Positions 62,808 to 64,000 of a stretch of DNA of 64,000 nt are shown here, one piece after another. Made by a program: the position numbers and the translations under genes. Numbering within the stretch: the stretch's first letter is position 1; each line of letters starts with the position of its first letter. This DNA is from Vreelandella sulfidaeris. GTDB taxonomy: Bacteria > Pseudomonadota > Gammaproteobacteria > Pseudomonadales > Halomonadaceae. Below the pieces are notes generated by a model that did not search any database, was not told the DNA's origin, and saw only the letters and a list, made by a program, of their open reading frames with translations. Where the stretch lies: the NCBI GenBank assembly GCA_007182875.1, contig AP019514.1, positions 248,001 through 312,000 on the forward strand. The letters run 5' to 3'.

Positions 62808-64000
62808 TCAATGTGGCGGGCGCTGGCTAGCGTGCAGCATTTCGCGTGCGTGGGCGAGGGTTTGATCAGACAGCGTCACACCTCCCAGCATACGTGCCAG
62901 TTCGCTGATGCGGCCCTGTTCGTCGAGTAGCGCCATTTGGGTCAGTGTTGTATCGCGTTTGGCCTGTTTCTCAATATGCAGGTGCTGATGCGCCTGTGCC
63001 GCTACTTGGGGTAGGTGGGTCACGGTCATCACCTGACCATTTTCACCTAGCTTACGTAGCAATTGACCTACAATTTCGGCAGTGGCGCCGGATATGCCCA
63101 CATCCACTTCGTCAAATACTAAGCTAGGCACCGTCGAATGGGTTGCTGCGACGACTTGAATCGCTAGGCTGATCCGCGACAACTCGCCGCCGGAAGCCAC
63201 TTTGGTTAACGGCCTTGCGGGCTGGCCGGGGTTGGCGCTAATTAAGAACTGCACACGATCAAGACCTTCAGGGCTCGGCGCCTCTTTCGCGGTGACCTCC
63301 ACTTCGAAACGCGCTTTACCCATCGCTAAAAAAGCCCAACTGTTGCTGTACCTCTTTACCCAAGCGAAGCGCGGCTTTTTGGCGGCTCTCGCTGAGCTTT
63401 TTCGCCTCTTGGCGGTAGCTTTCGCGTAGCTCAACGACCCGTGCACTGAGAGCTTCCAGATCATTGCCACCTTCTTCTAACTGCGCAACTTCGCGTTGCA
63501 AATTGGCATGTAGGGCGCATAGCTCTTCAGGGGCAACATGATGTTTGCGAGCAATTCGATGTACGTCGGCCATTCTCTCTTCAACCCACGCTAGCCTTTC
63601 AGGGTCTAATTCGGTCGTGCTGGCGAGGCGATTGAGTTCGCTGGCAGCCTCTTCCACTTGAATGCGAGCATCGCTCAGCATAGCCAGTGTATTCGCCAAG
63701 GTGCCTTTGTCACTGCCCGGCAGTGCGCTTAAATGAGTGAAGGCCTGATTCAGTAATGACAATGCACCCCTTCATCGCTGGCGCAGCAGTCAGCGGCAAA
63801 CTGAGTCTCGCGTAAGGTCTCTTCCGCATGGGCGAGCGTATGTTGCTCTTCCTCTAGTGTGGCTAATTCGCCTTCTGCTAAGCCGAGCTGATCCAGCTCT
63901 TCCACTTGGTAGCGCAGCAACTGCCGTTTGGCCTCAACTTCGCTGCCTTCTTCGCTTAGCTTCTTTAGCTGACGGCGGGCATTACGCCACTCGCGGAACG
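62808..64000 (-). CDS. recN: DNA repair protein RecN, C-terminal part (frameshifted, truncated by window)
   Basis: The SMC-like protein acts in double-strand-break repair. The window shows about the last two-thirds, with the start beyond 64000. Visible are coiled-coil segments (SDARIQVEEAASELNRLAST; QREVAQLEEGGNDLEALSARVVELRESYRQEAKKLS) and the C-terminal ATPase: FEVEVTAKEAPSPEGLDRVQFLISANPGQPARPLTKVASGGELSRISLAIQVV (signature SGGELSR), LVFDEVDVGISG (Walker B) and VTHLPQVAAQAHQHL. Breaks are near 63328 and 63768. Confidence 0.94.

Overview
The window looks like a chromosomal segment of a halophilic gammaproteobacterium, most probably Halomonas or a close relative in Halomonadaceae. The support is the gene content and protein character: NhaD-type Na+/H+ antiporter, many TRAP, TTT and ABC solute receptors, acidic proteins, a gammaproteobacterial ispB / rplU-rpmA-obgE-proB block, and an ssrA-smpB-ratA-rnfH-bamE-fur-recN block. 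Taxonomy is an inference; no 16S gene is present. I see no insertion sequence, prophage, CRISPR array or integron.

The dominant technical feature is that roughly three quarters of the recognisable genes, including rpmA, cspA-type, smpB, ratA, fur and recN, are interrupted by one-base insertions or deletions, usually inside short homopolymers. Restoring one base recovers full-length, family-typical proteins. I read this as sequence error in the source assembly rather than mass pseudogenisation. Coordinates given for broken genes span the whole inferred gene, with frameshift sites named in each entry.

Layout. 1-3.8 kb: ugpB (rest of the operon lies to the left), argE, a small hypothetical and ychJ. 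3.9-10.3 kb: a Bug/TctC receptor, a very large LOV-PAS-GGDEF-EAL membrane protein (a likely blue-light-responsive c-di-GMP enzyme), yhbQ, an acetylpolyamine amidohydrolase/HDAC-like enzyme and a hypothetical. 10.4-17.6 kb: a gsiABCD-like peptide/glutathione importer followed by an overlapping M14 metallopeptidase gene, behind a perfect 16-bp palindrome. 17.6-21.6 kb: an overlapping pair of a FAN1-like VRR-NUC nuclease and an XPD/DinG-like helicase. 21.6-23.6 kb: a TSUP exporter and an MFS transporter. 23.7-28.5 kb: tRNA-Pro(CGG), ispB, rplU-rpmA-obgE-proB. 28.5-34.2 kb: DUF1853, glutamate-type dehydrogenase, and two divergent PepSY-type secreted proteins with a two-component system. 34.2-42.5 kb: a phosphorus-related block (PhoD-like phosphatase, an EAL-CBS-GGDEF protein, phnD-phnC-phnE-phnE and a histidine phosphatase). 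42.6-49.6 kb: two more GGDEF-EAL proteins flanking a HEMAH metalloprotease-like protein, DUF2835, a hypothetical, an ABM protein and a GST. 49.6-54.4 kb: nhaD, then a TAXI receptor with a fused TRAP permease. 54.4-59.7 kb: a prephenate-dehydratase-fold protein, a CaCA antiporter, a cold-shock protein, zinT with a His-Asp repeat, an LprI-like protein and a GntP permease. 59.9-64 kb: tmRNA, smpB, ratA, rnfH, bamE, fur and recN (5' part outside the window).

Functionally the window combines housekeeping (ribosome rescue, envelope assembly, proline and isoprenoid synthesis), nutrient scavenging (glycerol-3-phosphate, peptides, phosphonate, gluconate-type acids), ion homeostasis, and four c-di-GMP signalling proteins. 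The last are the most interesting accessory content.
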